A stretch of 64,000 nucleotides of DNA, taken from positions 669,891-733,890 of the forward strand of contig NZ_AZUQ01000001.1 of assembly GCF_000527155.1 (NCBI RefSeq). Reading direction: 5' to 3'. This document shows, piece by piece, positions 46,878 through 56,012 of this stretch. A program made the translations under genes and the position numbers. The notes beneath the pieces were generated by a model. That model was not told where the DNA came from. It was given only the letters and a program-made list of their open reading frames with translations, and searched no databases. Source of the DNA: Haloglycomyces albus DSM 45210 (GTDB lineage Bacteria; Actinomycetota; Actinomycetes; Mycobacteriales; Micromonosporaceae). How positions within the stretch are numbered: the first letter of the stretch is position 1; each line of letters starts with the position of its first letter.

Positions 46878-47346
46878 CTCGATACCTCCCAGGTGAATCC
46901 CGTGAGTTGGGGCGATCCAACTCAGGTTTGCATTGTGCTGTCGGGACAAGACTGATGCTGAGTCGTATTCAGAAAACGGCGCCCTTCGGTCTCATATGGA
47001 CCGATTTGACTGCCGTACACCAAATCTCAGCCGGGGGTGGGATACCCTCCTTTCACCTGACATTCACGTGACTCAGTCACGCACCGTCATCGTGCGGTGT
47101 GGTTATTGAATTGTTGCTTCAGCCTATCGCGCACGTGCGCCATTGTGAAGCCCCTCGTTGATACGAATTTTCCTAGGAATTCACTCGAAAGTGGGGATTT
47201 TTGCGGACTCCTTCGGGTTGACAAACTCATAACCGAATTTCGTGTGTTCGGGGATTTTCGCGCGTCCATATCTGTACTATCGCACGTCCCCGGCTTTCAT
47301 AAGACGTTTTCCACGAGGCCCGCTCGCCCGCCGATGAGAAATATTC
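46878..47346. other. Intergenic region upstream of hpf
   Basis: 469 bases, probably the hpf promoter region plus the end of the comF transcript. It includes a perfect 13-base palindrome GTGACTCAGTCAC (47068-47080) followed by a GCACCG/CGGTGT dyad (47081-47100). A 60-codon minus-strand frame (47087-47269) has no coding character that could be supported. Confidence 0.45.
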
Positions 47347-48042
47347 TTAACGCCCGGCTACGGCAAGAGCCACGATCCCGTGTACCTCGATCCCCGCCGC
47401 CTCCAGCAATTCCCGGGCCACCCGCATGGTCGCTCCCGTCGTGACCACGTCGTCCAGCAAAACGACCGCTCCCCGTGGTGCCGTCGACGGCACCGATCCC
47501 AGGTAAAGGCTTCGCCGTGCCGCACGCAGTCGGGACCGATCGTCCAAGCCCACCGAGTCGGGGCGATTTCGCGCTTTCAGCCAGGGTGCTACGGCCGCCG
47601 GAAGGCGGCGTGCCACATGGCGAACATGGTCGAATCCACGGCGTCGATACGCTCGCGGCGTGGTCGGAATCGGAACCACCGTGACCTGGGATTCACTCTG
47701 ATCCAGCGAACCCGCTACCGCCGTGACGACCGGCATCAGAATCCGAGACAGTGGCAGGGCCAGTTCCCGACGGCTCCGCTCCTTGTATTCGCAGAGCGCT
47801 TCCACCAGCACACCTTGATACGGCCCGGCCGTCGCGATCGGAGGCAGACATGGCCGCCGAACCGCGTGCGGAATGACGGCGGCCAGCTCTGCGGCGCAAT
47901 CGTGGCACAATCCGGCATCGGTATCGCCCACACGACGGCAGCCCGCACAAGGAGCCGGAAAAAACAGGTCGGTCGCGACGTTCCAGACGGTTCGCCGTCG
48001 AGGAGAGCGCCCATCGACTTTCCGAGATGCTGGGTCGACCAT
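47347..48042 (-). CDS. comF: ComF-family phosphoribosyltransferase-like protein
   Basis: 231 codons if ATG 48042 is used; TTG 48060 is an in-frame alternative and the ribosome binding site decides neither. The N-terminus has a zinc-ribbon-like set of Cys (CAGCRRVGDTDAGLCHDC). The rest is the type I PRTase fold: ALCEYKERSRRELALPLSRI, VVPIPTTPRAYRRRGFDHVR, then the PRPP motif VVLLDDVVTTGATMRVAREL. ComF-type proteins are linked to DNA uptake or nucleotide salvage, but activity is undefined for most members. Runs toward hpf; upstream neighbour is the ferritin-like gene 150 bases away. Confidence 0.85.
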   Translation of the reverse strand: MVDPASRKVDGRSPRRRTVWNVATDLFFPAPCAGCRRVGDTDAGLCHDCAAELAAVIPHAVRRPCLPPIATAGPYQGVLVEALCEYKERSRRELALPLSRILMPVVTAVAGSLDQSESQVTVVPIPTTPRAYRRRGFDHVRHVARRLPAAVAPWLKARNRPDSVGLDDRSRLRAARRSLYLGSVPSTAPRGAVVLLDDVVTTGATMRVARELLEAAGIEVHGIVALAVAGR

Positions 48043-48197
48043 GGCCGAACAACGATCCAAACGGCGCCCCGGTTACGCCGACCGCAGGTTCGCCCATATT
48101 CCGCACGTGGGGATCGCGGCAACAGGGCGCGCGGGTACCGGCGCTTGACCTCCTCCTCACGGCTAAAGCCGGGCGTCTGCGCAGTACGAAACTCCGA

Positions 48198-48860
48198 TCA
48201 GTTGTTCAGGCCGACCGCCTTCATGCGCTCTTGATGTTGCCGGTTAAGGTTGCGCACCAAGACGGTCAACTCGCCGTCCTCGTCGAGGGGTGCGAGCGTC
48301 CGCAGCCTCTCGTCCGCCGCTACGATCTGCTGCACCAGGTTCAATGCCTCTCCGGCGATACGTCGACCCCACAGAGACAACCGTCCGGCACTGGTGGCGT
48401 CGGCGGCAATGGCCGCACGGATTTCCGCGGCGGCGAACTCGCCCACCCCACCGTCCTGGCCTCCTGCGGCAATGATCTTCTCTACTCGCTCCCCAAGTGC
48501 CCCGGCCAGCTCATTGAAGAAATCCTGGGCGATTCCCCGGCCCACGTAAAGCTTGACCATGACTTCCAACCAATCTCTGGGATTGGTGGCGTGGTGGTAG
48601 GCGGTGATGACGGGTTCGTACTGCTGGGAGCGTCGGGGAGGGGAACCACGATGTTTCAGATCGATCTTGATCGGTTCCAAGTCGTTGATCGTGGCGCCGG
48701 CGGCTTCGGCCAGACGCAGATGACGGGCGAAATCCGGGGCAAAAATGACATTCGAGCTATATCGATCAAACGCCCACAATTGATGCATCAGGAACAGCTG
48801 CAGCAACTCTACGGTCGCTTCATCATCGACGGAGCGCGATTGTTCATTCTGGTTGTCCAC
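48198..48860 (-). CDS. Ferritin-like-fold protein (MiaE-like family)
   Basis: 220 codons from ATG 48860. The composition is almost wholly alpha-helical: VELLQLFLMHQLWAFDRYSS, FARHLRLAEAAGATINDL, WLEVMVKLYVGRGIAQDFFN, VGEFAAAEIRAAIAADATSA, GRRIAGEALNLVQQIVAADE. In actinomycetes this kind of protein, often placed in an MiaE-like ferritin family, lies next to the DEAD-box helicase gene, as here. A diiron site would need two ExxH-type pairs; I could not confirm a full set. So iron-dependent tRNA hydroxylation is only a family-level suggestion. It is divergent from the helicase gene. Confidence 0.75.
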   Translation of the reverse strand: MDNQNEQSRSVDDEATVELLQLFLMHQLWAFDRYSSNVIFAPDFARHLRLAEAAGATINDLEPIKIDLKHRGSPPRRSQQYEPVITAYHHATNPRDWLEVMVKLYVGRGIAQDFFNELAGALGERVEKIIAAGGQDGGVGEFAAAEIRAAIAADATSAGRLSLWGRRIAGEALNLVQQIVAADERLRTLAPLDEDGELTVLVRNLNRQHQERMKAVGLNN

Positions 48861-49407
48861 CTCTTCACACTAGCAATCGACGAAAACGGACTCGCTGGTA
48901 CGCACGTCAACCGATGCTGAGGTCGCATTCGCGTCGAGTACGATCGGCCATCGCACCGGTGATGGAGAACCCACGTGTGTCATTTCGGGAATAGTTCATT
49001 TTGTTTGGCACGTTATTTTGGTTAGTATTGGGTTTGTTGTGAATGCCGTACTCGCCTTTCCATACGGGGAAGGTTCGGATTCAAACACCCTTATTCGATA
49101 CCGATCGAGTTTGGATTGCCGATCCTGCCGGCGGCGGCCCAGCCGCGTACGGCGACGGAAGGCCATCGCACAAGCCCGGTCGCGCTCAGCGCAGTGATAT
49201 TGAACCTCCCAGTGGGAGGCCGGCCCTTGGCTCTCGATCAGAGTCGAAGGCGGATGGACGCTGAGACGGTAGAATACGACTCATGTGAGGTTTTCGCTCG
49301 AATCCGGCGAGCGAGCGCCCATGACAATCGATGGAAAACTGTGGCGTTGAGTTCCACCGGATCTCTGGTATTTAGCTAGCGAGCTCCGCCACAAGGTGGA
49401 AAGCTAC
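48861..49407. other. Long leader region of the DEAD-box helicase gene
   Basis: 547 bases with no supported gene. The patch 49000-49050 is rich in T and G and could hold the promoter. A small CCTCCC/GGGAGG hairpin lies at 49205-49219. DEAD-box helicase genes often have long regulated leaders, which may explain the length. Confidence 0.45.
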
Positions 49408-50988
49408 GTGAACAACTCAAATACAGTGAACAATACAAATGGTCAAATCGGTTCGAAATTTACCGACTTGGGGGTACGCCCCGAAACGGCCGAGGCCTTG
49501 GCGTCGCATGGAATCGACAACGCCTTTGCCATTCAAGAATACGCGATTCCGATCGCCCTGCGCGGCAGCGATATCATCGGACGCGCCCCCACCGGAACGG
49601 GGAAGACCTACGGTTTCGGCCTTCCCCTGATCGACCGGGTTCGGGCCGCGGACGAAGGTACGGACGGCCGTCCACAGGCGCTCGTTCTCGTTCCCACTCG
49701 TGAGCTGGGCATGCAAGTGGCCCGCGACTTGGAAGACGCGGGTAAGTCCCGGGCCGTCCGGGTCTTGGCTCTGTACGGTGGCACGTCCTATCAGCCGCAG
49801 ATCGACGCGCTGAAGAGCGGCGTCGAAATCGTCGTCAGCACGCCCGGGCGGCTACTCGACCTCTACAAGTCCAAGCGGCTCCAGTTGAGCGGCATGAAAC
49901 ATGTGGTCTTGGACGAGGCCGATCGCATGCTGGACATGGGATTCGCCGAGGACGTCGAGAAGATCCTCGGTCTGCTGCCCGAAGAGCGTCAGACCATGCT
50001 TTTCAGCGCCACCATGCCCGATACGATCATGTCTCTGTCTCGGCGCTACATGAATCGCCCCATTACCGTCAGCGCGGAACCGCCGGAGTCGCAGCAGGAG
50101 TTCGACAGGACTCCCCAGACGCGGCAGCTGTTCTATATGACCCACGCGCTCAATAAGGTCGAGGTCCTCGCACGTGCATTGCAGGCCCGGGAACGCGGCC
50201 TGACGATCATCTTCTGCCGTACCAAGCGTTCGGCGCACAAGCTCACGCAGGAACTGGATTTCCGCGGCTTTTCAGTGGGAGCCGTCCACGGCGACCTGGG
50301 ACAGAAGGCGCGGGAAAAGGCTCTGCGGGCCTTCCGTTCCGGCTCGATCGATACGCTCGTGGCCACCGATGTGGCGTCGCGCGGCATCGACGTGCAGGAC
50401 GTGACGCACGTATTCAATTACGACGCACCGGAGGAAGCCGATTCCTATACGCACCGTATTGGGCGTACGGGTCGCGCCGGTGCCAACGGCATTGCCGTCA
50501 CCTTCATCGCTTGGGAAGAGATGGCGCGTTGGAAATTCCTGGCCAAGGCGCTGGGAGTCGACGACAAAGAGATTCTCGAGACCTATCACACGTCCGATCA
50601 CCTGTTCGCCGACCTTGACATCCCCCACGATGTCACCGGCTCGCTCGCCTCGGCCGACCGCAACGGCGACCGCATGGGCGTAGAGGATGCAGACCGCCGC
50701 GATTCCGGCTCGGGCGGGCGTAACCGCCGCCGGGGAGGCGGCCGCCGCAGGTCACGTCAGGGCCAGCAGGGGCGTGAACGCAATCGCGATACGGGGTCGC
50801 AGTCCAACAGCGACGGCGGCGCGGATCGGCCGCGTCGTCGGCGTCGCCGCCGGGGATCGAACTCCACCACCGGTCAGAGCGTCCCTGAAGCCGCACAGCG
50901 TGGCGGTGAACGTCGGTCGTCCGAGGCGCCGCAGGATCGTTCCGAGGCCGGACCGCGTCGTCGGCGTCGCCGTCGCCGCTCCGAGTAG
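49408..50988 (+). CDS. DEAD-box ATP-dependent RNA helicase
   Basis: 526 codons from GTG 49408, placed 8 bases after AAGGTGG; GTG 49396 is an alternative with a weaker context. Helicase motifs in order: Q-motif (IDNAFAIQEYAIPIAL), motif I GRAPTGTGKTYGF, Ia PTRELGMQVA, Ib TPGRLLDLY, II VLDEADRMLDMGF, III FSATMPD, IV TIIFCRTKRSAHKL, V TDVASRGIDV and VI HRIGRTGRAG. The final 120 residues are low complexity and rich in Arg and Gly (RRRGGGRRR), typical of RNA-binding RGG tails. It probably unwinds structured RNA in ribosome assembly or cold adaptation. Confidence 0.95.
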   Translation: MNNSNTVNNTNGQIGSKFTDLGVRPETAEALASHGIDNAFAIQEYAIPIALRGSDIIGRAPTGTGKTYGFGLPLIDRVRAADEGTDGRPQALVLVPTRELGMQVARDLEDAGKSRAVRVLALYGGTSYQPQIDALKSGVEIVVSTPGRLLDLYKSKRLQLSGMKHVVLDEADRMLDMGFAEDVEKILGLLPEERQTMLFSATMPDTIMSLSRRYMNRPITVSAEPPESQQEFDRTPQTRQLFYMTHALNKVEVLARALQARERGLTIIFCRTKRSAHKLTQELDFRGFSVGAVHGDLGQKAREKALRAFRSGSIDTLVATDVASRGIDVQDVTHVFNYDAPEEADSYTHRIGRTGRAGANGIAVTFIAWEEMARWKFLAKALGVDDKEILETYHTSDHLFADLDIPHDVTGSLASADRNGDRMGVEDADRRDSGSGGRNRRRGGGRRRSRQGQQGRERNRDTGSQSNSDGGADRPRRRRRRRGSNSTTGQSVPEAAQRGGERRSSEAPQDRSEAGPRRRRRRRRSE

Positions 50989-51041
50989 CGGATACGGAAC
51001 GGTCGGATCAGTCGCTGTTTACAGCAGGGTAGGCTATCGGC

Positions 51042-51299
51042 ATGGCAGCGCGCGACGAGAATTCCTTTGATGCGGGAGGAGAAGGCTACACCGGTCCTCC
51101 CGAGGCACAACGTCCGGAGCCCGGTTGGCGGGTTCCCGGAACGTTCGCGGTGCACCCTCCGCGTACCTTGCCCGACCAGGATATGGCTGCCATTGCCGCC
51201 GACGAGTGGAAAGCGACGCTCGTGACCCGGTGGTTGGCCGGTGCGGCCGGAGCGGTCGTGGTCGTCGCGCTCATCGTTACGCTGGTCCGCCTCGGCTAA
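51042..51299 (+). CDS. Small single-span membrane protein of unknown function
   Basis: 85 codons, ATG 51042. The first 60 residues are polar and rich in Gly, Pro and Glu (FDAGGEGYTGPPEAQRPEPG). The C-terminus is one hydrophobic helix, WLAGAAGAVVVVALIVTLVR, ending the protein at Gly85. It starts 53 bases after the helicase gene and ends 14 bases before folE, which runs in the other direction. Coding is likely because composition and codon use match a typical actinobacterial short membrane protein, but no family was recognised. Confidence 0.65.
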   Translation: MAARDENSFDAGGEGYTGPPEAQRPEPGWRVPGTFAVHPPRTLPDQDMAAIAADEWKATLVTRWLAGAAGAVVVVALIVTLVRLG

Positions 51300-51313
51300 C
51301 GAGGCGACTCGCT

Positions 51314-51949
51314 TTAAACCTTGAGGAGGCTCATGGCCTCGGCTCGGCTACGCGCGTCCGACTGCAGAATGCCGCGCACCGCTGACGTCACCGTCTTGGC
51401 ACCGGGCTTTCGAATTCCACGCATCGACATGCACGTGTGCTCGCACTCCACGACCACTATGACTCCTCGCGCTTCCAGCGCTTCGGACAGTTGATCGGCG
51501 ATCTGCGCGGTCAAACGTTCTTGAACCTGGGGGCGGCGTGAGTAGACCTCGACCAGCCGCGCCAGTTTCGACAGGCCGATGATCTTACCTTCGTCGCCGG
51601 GTATGTATCCGATGTGTGCCGCTCCAATGAACGGCAACAGGTGATGTTCGCAGAACGACTGCACTTCGATATCGCGGACCAGAACCAACTCGTTGTAGTC
51701 CTCGCTGAAGTTCGTCTTCATGATCTGCTCCGGGCTGACTCGCAATCCGGCGAACAGTTCGGCGTAGGCCCGTGCGACTCGACGCGGCGTCTCAGTCAAA
51801 CCTTCACGGTCGGGGTCTTCACCGATTCCGATGAGGATTTCCCGAACGGCTGCCTCAATACGTTTGAGGTCGACGGTGTCTTCTACGGGGCTGCCATTTA
51901 TGCGACCGTCCACCAGGCGGGCAGCGAGATTGTCGAGTTCCTCTGACAT
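51314..51949 (-). CDS. folE: GTP cyclohydrolase I
   Basis: 211 codons from ATG 51949, five bases after AGGGTGG; TTG 51967 and GTG 51958 are further in-frame options. FolE opens the ring of GTP to give dihydroneopterin triphosphate, the first step of folate synthesis. Visible: [59 protein letters not shown] (zinc-binding Cys and His), [40 protein letters not shown] (second zinc Cys) and the tail. Lies just downstream of ftsH on the same strand, as in most actinobacteria, separated by a strong hairpin. Confidence 0.96.
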   Translation of the reverse strand: MSEELDNLAARLVDGRINGSPVEDTVDLKRIEAAVREILIGIGEDPDREGLTETPRRVARAYAELFAGLRVSPEQIMKTNFSEDYNELVLVRDIEVQSFCEHHLLPFIGAAHIGYIPGDEGKIIGLSKLARLVEVYSRRPQVQERLTAQIADQLSEALEARGVIVVVECEHTCMSMRGIRKPGAKTVTSAVRGILQSDARSRAEAMSLLKV

Positions 51950-52070
51950 AGTCTCCACCCTAGACAATAAAAACCCGAGTTGAGCTCAGTTGTGACCTCC
52001 CTCAAAACAATTCTGTTCGATTACCTCGACGCTGCCCGCGAATGTGGTATTCGAACGCGATTCACATACA

Positions 52071-52114
52071 GTTCAGGGCCCCTCGCAGTGACATCACCGC
52101 AAGGGGCCCTGAAC
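52071..52114 (-). terminator. Strong stem-loop between ftsH and folE
   Basis: Perfect 13-base arms (GTTCAGGGCCCCT at 52071-52083 and its complement at 52102-52114) begin 20 bases after the ftsH stop. There is no T-run. It should end ftsH transcripts or separate ftsH from folE. Confidence 0.7.
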
Positions 52115-52133
52115 TCAGTCGTCGCTTCGGCCG

Positions 52134-54140
52134 TTATTCCCCGGAGCTGCGGGATTCGGACTCGTCCGAATCAACGTCGTCGTTCGATTCGGCGGCCGGT
52201 TCGGAACCGTTCGACCGATTGCCGTTGTTTCCGTTGTACTCGATGGGCGGTTTGTCCGACAACTGACGCTTGTCGGTCCCATTAAACGGCGACATCGGCG
52301 GGCGCTTTTCCACGCTGGCGGCGATACGCTGCAGATCCTCTTCATTGAGCGTTTCCCTCTCGAGGAGCTCGGCGACCATTTGATCCAGAACGTCGCGATA
52401 GCGGACCAGGATCTCGTAGGCCTCGTCGTGCGCCGTTTCGATGAGCTTGCGGACCTCCGCGTCGATGACGGCGGCGACTTCGTCGGAGTAATCCCGCTGA
52501 TGGCCGTAATCCTTACCCAGGAAAGGCTCGGACGAGGCGGCCCCGTACTTCACGGCTCCGAGCCGCTGGCTCATGCCGTACTCGCTCACCATCTTGCGGG
52601 CCAGGCTCGTGGCCTTTTCGATGTCGTTGCCGGCTCCAGTCGTCGGATCGTGATAGACCAACTCTTCGGCGGCCCGGCCTCCCAGGGCGTAGGCCAGCGT
52701 ATCGATCATCTCCGACCTGGACTGACTGTATTTGTCCTCGGTCGGAAGGACCAGGGTGTGCCCCAGGGAACGTCCTCGCGGAAGAATGGTGAGCTTGTGA
52801 ACCGGTGAGGCATGCGGCAGAGCCAGAGCGACCAGAGCGTGTCCGCCTTCGTGGTAGGCGGTCATCTTCTTCTCTTCGTCGCCCATGACCCGACCCTTGC
52901 GTTCGGGACCGGCCGTGACGCGGTCGATGGACTCTTCGAGGGCGTCGTTGGAAATGGCCTTCTCATTGTGCCGCGCAGTCAGCAGCGCGGCCTCGTTGAT
53001 GACGTTTTCCAGGTCGGCACCGCTGAAGCCAGGGGTACGACGCGCGATGGTGTCGAAATTGACGTTCGGCACGAAGGGCTTGCCCTTGGCGTGCACCGAC
53101 AGAATCGACGAGCGGCCTTCCTTGTCGGGTGCGTCGACCGGAATCTGACGGTCGAAGCGGCCCGGGCGCAGCAATGCCGGGTCCAGAATGTCGGGACGGT
53201 TGGTCGCGGCGATGAGGATGACGCCGCCTCGGGAGTCGAATCCGTCCATCTCCACCAGAAGCTGGTTCAACGTCTGCTCACGTTCGTCGTGGCCGCCGCC
53301 CATACCGGCACCGCGGTGCCGCCCGACGGCGTCGATCTCATCGATGAAGACGATCGCGGGAGCGTTTTCCTTCGCCTGCGAGAACAGGTCGCGGACACGA
53401 CTGGCACCGACACCCACGAACATTTCCACGAAGTCCGAACCGCTGATGGTGTAGAAGGGGACGCCCGCTTCACCCGCTACCGCGCGAGCCAGGAGCGTCT
53501 TACCCGTACCGGGAGGACCGAACAGGAGCACGCCTTTGGGGATCTTGGCTCCCAGCTCCTGGTACTTCTTGGGGTCTTGCAAGAAGTCCTTGATCTCGTG
53601 CAGTTCTTCCACCGCTTCATTGGCACCGGCAACGTCGCCGAAGGTGGTTTTCGGGGTGTCCTTGGTCAACATCTTGGCCTTGGACTTACCGAAGCTCAAT
53701 ACCTTCGAACCGCCGCCCTGCATCTGCGTCATGAAGAACAGCAGGAGACCGACGATCAGAATAATGGGAAGCAAGCTCACCAAAACCGAGACGATCATCG
53801 GGGTCTCGTTGACCTCGGTGTCCCATTCATCCACATTCTCGCGGATCTCTTCGGCGGTGCTTTCCATGCTTCCCGCCGGGATAAAGGCCTCGATCTTGTC
53901 GCCGTTCTGCAGTTCCAGCTGAACGATCTGCTCATTGTCAAGGACGTTGGCGTCCTTAATATTGCTGGAACCCTTGTAAACTTCGTCCAAGACTCTGGAC
54001 GTGGAGACTTCCTCATACTCAGAACTACTGTTGAACATGGTGGCCACCACGATCGCGATCAGGCCAACCAGCAAAAACCAAACCCACGGTCTCCGGAAAA
54101 ACCGCTTCTTCTCAGGTGTGGGCTTCCCGGCGTCGGTCAC
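52134..54140 (-). CDS. ftsH: ATP-dependent zinc metalloprotease FtsH
   Basis: 668 codons from GTG 54140, just after GGAGGAAT. FtsH degrades misfolded and regulatory membrane and cytosolic proteins. Two transmembrane helices (about 19-35 and 116-138) flank an extracytoplasmic region. AAA+ core: Walker A GPPGTGKT (208-215), Walker [13 protein letters not shown], arginine-finger region RPGRFDRQI. Protease motif HEGGH at 430-434 with a downstream Asp ligand region ([18 protein letters not shown]). The C-terminal tail is Asn/Ser/Asp/Glu-rich. Divergent from hpt and followed by folE. Confidence 0.97.
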   Translation of the reverse strand: MTDAGKPTPEKKRFFRRPWVWFLLVGLIAIVVATMFNSSSEYEEVSTSRVLDEVYKGSSNIKDANVLDNEQIVQLELQNGDKIEAFIPAGSMESTAEEIRENVDEWDTEVNETPMIVSVLVSLLPIILIVGLLLFFMTQMQGGGSKVLSFGKSKAKMLTKDTPKTTFGDVAGANEAVEELHEIKDFLQDPKKYQELGAKIPKGVLLFGPPGTGKTLLARAVAGEAGVPFYTISGSDFVEMFVGVGASRVRDLFSQAKENAPAIVFIDEIDAVGRHRGAGMGGGHDEREQTLNQLLVEMDGFDSRGGVILIAATNRPDILDPALLRPGRFDRQIPVDAPDKEGRSSILSVHAKGKPFVPNVNFDTIARRTPGFSGADLENVINEAALLTARHNEKAISNDALEESIDRVTAGPERKGRVMGDEEKKMTAYHEGGHALVALALPHASPVHKLTILPRGRSLGHTLVLPTEDKYSQSRSEMIDTLAYALGGRAAEELVYHDPTTGAGNDIEKATSLARKMVSEYGMSQRLGAVKYGAASSEPFLGKDYGHQRDYSDEVAAVIDAEVRKLIETAHDEAYEILVRYRDVLDQMVAELLERETLNEEDLQRIAASVEKRPPMSPFNGTDKRQLSDKPPIEYNGNNGNRSNGSEPAAESNDDVDSDESESRSSGE

Positions 54141-54390
54141 TCATTCCTCCTCTTAGGGGCCGCCTCGGCAAGCGATGCCGACGGCAAATCAACTGCACGA
54201 CTCTCAATAGTCAACCACTCGAAAGTACACTGTCAGCAGGTATACACGCCCTCCAGGTCGGCACCTATGGCCTCATAAAGGGAAATTGTAACGATAATCA
54301 CCTATCTGACAGAGCGGACAGAGTGATGTGTCCACTCTATCGGCTGCCCTGCCGAGACATGAGGTCGTCTTCAGTGGCATTCTGGAAGAT

Positions 54391-55026
54391 ATGACGTCGG
54401 AGCTACAGGCCCCTGCAGCGACCAACATCAGCGCTGTGGACGCAGATCTTCAAAACGAATTCAACGGCGACGAATGGTACGGAAACCACATTGAACGAGT
54501 TATCATTTCTGCCGATGCCATCCAAGAAAAGGTAACCGAGCTGGCAAAACGAGTCTCAACGGACCTTGCCGACTCCGACGACGAGATCATTCTCGTGGGG
54601 GTCTTCAAGGGAGCGGTCATGTTCATGGCCGATTTCGCCCGGGCCCTGTCGGTTCCGGTGAAAATGGAGTTCATGGCCCTGTCCTCGTACGGGGATTCCA
54701 CCACCTCGTCCGGAACCGTCCGAATTCTTAAGGACATCGATTCCGACATCAAGGACAAGAATGTCGTTATCGTCGAAGACATCATCGATTCCGGGCTCAC
54801 TCTCTCCTGGTTGCTGAAGTATTTGGAGGGCCAGGAACCGGCGTCGGTCACCGTGGTTTCCATGCTTCGTAAGCCCGGAATGCAACACACCGACATTCCC
54901 GTGGACCATCTCGGCTTCGACATTCCCAATGAATTCGTCGTTGGATACGGGCTCGACTTTGCCGAACGTTATCGTGAACTACCGTTCGTCGGGGTCCTCA
55001 AGTCGGAGATACACCAGAACTCCTGA
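54391..55026 (+). CDS. hpt: Hypoxanthine phosphoribosyltransferase
   Basis: 211 codons from ATG 54391; an ATG 63 bases earlier in frame would lengthen the N-terminus. HPRT salvages hypoxanthine and guanine to IMP and GMP with PRPP. Recognised: IILVGVFKGAVMFMADFARA, MEFMALSSYGDSTTSSGTVR, the PRPP-binding motif VVIVEDIIDSGLTLSWLLKY and DHLGFDIPNEFVVGYGLDFA followed by ERYRELPFVGVL. Unusually, it is encoded on the opposite strand to tilS and ftsH; in most actinobacteria tilS, hpt and ftsH run together. A short region to the left is shared with the ftsH promoter. The N-terminal 35 residues are a polar extension relative to typical HPRT. Confidence 0.96.
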   Translation: MTSELQAPAATNISAVDADLQNEFNGDEWYGNHIERVIISADAIQEKVTELAKRVSTDLADSDDEIILVGVFKGAVMFMADFARALSVPVKMEFMALSSYGDSTTSSGTVRILKDIDSDIKDKNVVIVEDIIDSGLTLSWLLKYLEGQEPASVTVVSMLRKPGMQHTDIPVDHLGFDIPNEFVVGYGLDFAERYRELPFVGVLKSEIHQNS

Positions 55027-55037
55027 ATCGAACAGCG

Positions 55038-56012
55038 TCAATCGCGGCGGCCACCGATGAGGTGCCGCCCTTGGCGCCGCACGGTGACCCCGGCGGGCAG
55101 GGATACTTCTCCCTGCCCATGCCAATCGGTGACCAGGGATTCCACCGCGCCCAAATGCCGGTGCGTCACCTCCGACTCGGCGATGCCCATATCGATCAAC
55201 CACAGACGAATCAGCCGTACCCGCACGGCGCCGTCCTCAGCCGACAACTCCGATACCACCGGGCCCGGATCGAGGTCCAATTCCGCATAGCGGCGCTGTA
55301 CCAGCCGATCGATGAAGTCGACGTCCGCCGCCGCCTGAGCGGCCGTACGAGCCAGGTTCCCCACGAATCCTCTCCCAAGGGTGGCCTCCAGCGTGTCCAT
55401 CGCTCCACGGAGAGCCGAACGTTTAAAACGATCATCGGAATTGTGGGGGTCGATCCACGGCCTCAGATCCTGGCTCCGACAGTATTCGTGTGTCAAGTGC
55501 CGGGGCAGTCCCAGCAAGGGACGTCGATAACGGCCGCGCTCCGCGCGCATTCCGGCGATGGCACGTGGTCCGGATCCGCGCGCCAAATTCAACAAGACGG
55601 TCTCGGCCTGATCATCCCGGGTATGCCCCAAGAGAACGGCCCGACTCCCCCAGCGGTCCGTCTGCGTGTTGAGGGCGGCATAGCGTGCCTGCCGGGCCGC
55701 CGCCTCCGGGCCGCCCGAATACTCCGCCGGACGAACCGACAGTACGTCCGCGAAGTCGAACCCACGTTGTTTGGCCCAGTCCCGCAATTCCTCCGCCCGT
55801 TGTGACGAACCGACCTGCAGTCCGTGATCGACCGTCGCCAGAGCGAGGCGCCATCCTCGACGCGGCGCCACGAATGCCGTGGCATCGGCGAGCGCCAGGG
55901 AATCGGGGCCGCCCGAACACGCCACGGTCACCGTCTCTCCCTGAGGCAGGTCGGCCAGAGATTGTCGGATGGCGTGGCGTATCAGCGACACCGACCGCGG
56001 GATCTTAGGCAC
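55038..56012 (-). CDS. tilS: tRNA(Ile)-lysidine synthase TilS
   Basis: 324 codons from GTG 56012, nine bases after GGAGAG; the start overlaps the stop of the upstream hydrolase gene by eight bases. TilS converts the C34 of tRNA-Ile(CAU) to lysidine with ATP. The N-terminal adenylation domain has the SGGxDS loop (TVACSGGPDSLALADATAFV), ATVDHGLQ, GHTRDDQAETVLLNLARGSG and GMRAERGRYRRPLLGLPRHL. The C-terminal part is helical. Essential in bacteria, so it should be expressed. Ends only 11 bases from hpt, which runs toward it. Confidence 0.94.
   Translation of the reverse strand: MPKIPRSVSLIRHAIRQSLADLPQGETVTVACSGGPDSLALADATAFVAPRRGWRLALATVDHGLQVGSSQRAEELRDWAKQRGFDFADVLSVRPAEYSGGPEAAARQARYAALNTQTDRWGSRAVLLGHTRDDQAETVLLNLARGSGPRAIAGMRAERGRYRRPLLGLPRHLTHEYCRSQDLRPWIDPHNSDDRFKRSALRGAMDTLEATLGRGFVGNLARTAAQAAADVDFIDRLVQRRYAELDLDPGPVVSELSAEDGAVRVRLIRLWLIDMGIAESEVTHRHLGAVESLVTDWHGQGEVSLPAGVTVRRQGRHLIGGRRD

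Noticed and set aside
47087-47269. 60-codon minus-strand frame upstream of hpf
   Set aside because: The composition is Ser/Arg-rich as expected from chance. No start context supports it.
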